A stretch of 7,583 nucleotides of DNA from assembly GCA_900554595.1 (NCBI GenBank), contig USHZ01000096.1:1-7583 (forward strand). Reading direction: 5' to 3'. The DNA comes from an uncultured Collinsella sp. (lineage in GTDB: Bacteria; Actinomycetota; Coriobacteriia; Coriobacteriales; Coriobacteriaceae). Below are positions 6,381 through 7,583 of this stretch, one piece after another (position 1 is the first letter of the stretch; each line of letters starts with the position of its first letter). The notes under the pieces were generated by a model. That model was given only the letters and a program-made list of their open reading frames with translations. It was not told the origin of the DNA and did not search any database. A program made the translations under genes and the position numbers.

Positions 6381-6391
6381 CGCTGAGTATT

Positions 6392-6403
6392 GTCGTTTAC
6401 GAC
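6392..6403. other. Short inverted repeat between the terminator and the large hairpin
   Basis: GTCGT-TT-ACGAC, two 5-base arms with a 2-base centre. It lies downstream of the FHA-gene terminator and upstream of the 19-bp inverted repeat, where a kinase promoter or operator might be expected. No clear promoter boxes accompany it, so its role is uncertain. Confidence 0.25.
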
Positions 6404-6412
6404 GCAGAAGGT

Positions 6413-6456
6413 AGAAGACGAAAGACGGACGGCGACCGTCTTTCGATCGCCGTCCG
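6413..6456 (-). terminator. Intrinsic terminator of the FHA-protein gene
   Basis: On the minus strand CGGACGGCGA (6456-6447) pairs perfectly with TCGCCGTCCG (6435-6426) around an 11-base loop. A T-rich tail follows, TCTTTCGTCTTCT (6425-6413). It starts two bases after the FHA stop codon. The loop and tail can form a rival 10-bp hairpin, CGAAAGACGG (6445-6436) with CCGTCTTTCG (6428-6419), which cannot coexist with the first. The tail is interrupted by C and G, so read-through into the kinase gene is possible. Confidence 0.65.
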
Positions 6457-6458
6457 CG

Positions 6459-7421
6459 CTAGTCCACAATGACAAGGAATGTCGTGTAGAGACCCAGATG
6501 GAGCCTGTCGCTGTTTTCGATTTCCTCCGGGGGATAGACTTTGCCGGGCTCGCGTTGGTCGCGCGGCGGCTCGATTACGATATCGCCGTCGCCCGCGCCC
6601 GATTCGAGCACTGTGCCGTTGGTCGACCCAAGGCCCTGGGCGTACCAGTGTCCGCCTTCGAGCCAAATGCGGAGATGCTCGCGCGATGCATCAGCGCCTA
6701 CATCGGTGATGCTGGGCGAGGTTTTGGGCAAGGACCCAATTACCGTGCCGCGCGGATCGCGTGTGAGGGGATGGATTTGCATGTCGGCGCAGTTGTCGGC
6801 ATGGGTTCTGAGCAGACCGAGGTTGGGGGCGACAGTGCGCGGCTGCTCCAGGCTGCTCATAAAGCCACGTCCGACGGTAGTTTCGGTGGTGCCAAAGTGC
6901 CCGCCTGTCTTGCTGTCGCAAAAGCGCTCGACGGTGGCCACGCCTTGGATGGGGTCAGCGAGCGCCCCCGTTGCCACAAAGAGCATAAGGTAAAGCGTAC
7001 TCTTCTCGCGCACGGCATTGCCGTCAAAGTTGTCGATGTGATTGAGGGCATTTGCATATAGGCGGCTGTCCAGCTTGTAGCTGGCGAGAGCCGACATCAT
7101 TTCGTTGGCGGCCGGGCCGCGATAGTGCTCGGCGATTGCCTGATAGGCGGACTCGCCGCCGCCGAGCTTGCTGCAGATTGCCGCGGAAAGATTGAGCGTG
7201 GTGACGGCAAAGTCGCTGTAGATGGCGGGCGCGCACTGGTCAGGCTCGCGATGGACGATGTAACGGGTGAGATACGAGCGGTTGGAAGAGCATTTCTCGA
7301 GCAGGGTACTGCCGAGATAAGAGTTTCCATTGATGAGCATTCGGGCGATCTCGAGATGTTTAAGACCGCCGAACGAGCGAATATCGTTATAGAGGACCGA
7401 GCAAGGCGTCTCTGCTGCCAC
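6459..7421 (-). CDS. FHA-domain protein with a GarA-like ETT motif
   Basis: A 320-residue protein, probably cytoplasmic: no signal peptide or membrane helix is seen. Residues about 223-320 form an FHA domain, which binds phosphothreonine peptides. The hallmark residues are SREH (246-249) and GSTNG (265-269, with Asn268), followed by the ending NSDRLHLGLYTTFLVIV. Residues 1 to about 175 look helical and match no family I recognise. Between the two parts lies GTTETTVGRGF; Glu180-Thr181-Thr182 resembles the ETT site that Ser/Thr kinases phosphorylate in GarA and OdhI, after which their own FHA domain folds back on it. The kinase gene lies downstream on the same strand, 171 bases away, and is the obvious candidate partner. 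I chose GTG 7421-7419 because AAAGGAGG (7434-7427) sits five bases upstream; the TTG at 7451 would place that site inside the coding region. The FHA call is firm; the switch is inference. Confidence 0.88.
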   Translation of the reverse strand: MAAETPCSVLYNDIRSFGGLKHLEIARMLINGNSYLGSTLLEKCSSNRSYLTRYIVHREPDQCAPAIYSDFAVTTLNLSAAICSKLGGGESAYQAIAEHYRGPAANEMMSALASYKLDSRLYANALNHIDNFDGNAVREKSTLYLMLFVATGALADPIQGVATVERFCDSKTGGHFGTTETTVGRGFMSSLEQPRTVAPNLGLLRTHADNCADMQIHPLTRDPRGTVIGSLPKTSPSITDVGADASREHLRIWLEGGHWYAQGLGSTNGTVLESGAGDGDIVIEPPRDQREPGKVYPPEEIENSDRLHLGLYTTFLVIVD

Positions 7422-7426
7422 GGATA

Positions 7427-7434
7427 CCTCCTTT
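7427..7434 (-). promoter_or_regulatory. Ribosome binding site of the FHA-protein gene
   Basis: AAAGGAGG on the minus strand, five bases before GTG 7421-7419. It is the strongest such site in the window and settles the GTG start over the in-frame TTG at 7451. Confidence 0.8.
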
Positions 7435-7528
7435 GATTGCTTCCTAGCCAATAAGGCGATAGGAATTAATGGCCCCCGGTGGGCGACGTATTAAATGGCT
7501 GCGCAATATGTAGCGTAACCAAAGCAAC

Positions 7529-7534
7529 ATTATA
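7529..7534 (-). promoter_or_regulatory. Possible -10 box for the FHA-protein gene
   Basis: TATAAT, a perfect -10 consensus on the minus strand, lies 108 bases upstream of the FHA start. The matching -35 region, around 7551-7557, is weak (CTGAAG at 16-bp spacing). It would give a leader of about 100 bases. The surrounding bases 7435-7583 show no gene; the A/T-rich stretch could also hold a promoter for a gene beyond the right edge. Confidence 0.4.
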
Positions 7535-7583
7535 GGCCACATATTCTATACTTCAGGAAGAGCAAGAGATTTGGTTTGGACTG

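Noticed and set aside
6176..6475. Small frames on both strands across the 19-bp inverted repeat, with similar peptide pieces (YTWAVW, HTAHVY)
   Set aside because: The similarity follows from the DNA palindrome read on both strands; neither frame has a ribosome site.

Overview
The window looks like part of a high-GC Gram-positive chromosome, most likely a gut coriobacterium such as Collinsella. The reasons are a long LPXTG-anchored, alanine-rich surface protein with a CAP domain, a transmembrane Ser/Thr kinase ending in a DUF6273-like domain, a separate FHA protein, and the GC-rich codon use. The genus is inferred from these features, not proven. All four recognisable genes lie on the minus strand, so transcription runs from right to left.

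In transcription order the layout is as follows. (1) 7422-7583 is an upstream region with a possible promoter. (2) 6459-7421 encodes a 320-residue protein with a C-terminal FHA domain and an internal ETT motif like the phospho-switch of GarA/OdhI proteins. (3) 6288-6458 holds an intrinsic terminator that can refold, then a perfect 19-bp inverted repeat in the kinase leader. (4) 4203-6287 encodes a 694-residue membrane kinase: N-terminal kinase domain, one membrane segment, DUF6273-like C-terminus. (5) 3963-4202 has no gene but holds one copy of a dispersed palindromic repeat and a 12-bp perfect palindrome. (6) 597-3962 encodes a 1121-residue cell-wall-anchored protein: signal peptide, coiled coil, CAP domain, coiled coil, LPTTG anchor. 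(7) 262-596 has no gene but holds a terminator, a cluster of alternating inverted repeats including the second copy of the dispersed repeat, and a CsoR-like copper operator/promoter. (8) 1-261 is the start of a copper-type P-type ATPase or related heavy-metal-binding protein, cut by the window edge.

The kinase and FHA protein plausibly form a phospho-signalling pair: the kinase would sense something outside through its C-terminal domain, and the FHA protein would be a substrate or phosphothreonine reader. A terminator separates them, so they need not be one transcript. The surface protein is next to the kinase but nothing in the sequence proves a functional link. The copper gene appears to be an independently regulated unit. 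The most unusual non-coding content is the set of palindromes in every gap between genes: a shared repeat on both sides of the surface-protein gene, a very strong hairpin before the kinase, and two places where one arm can pair with either of two partners.
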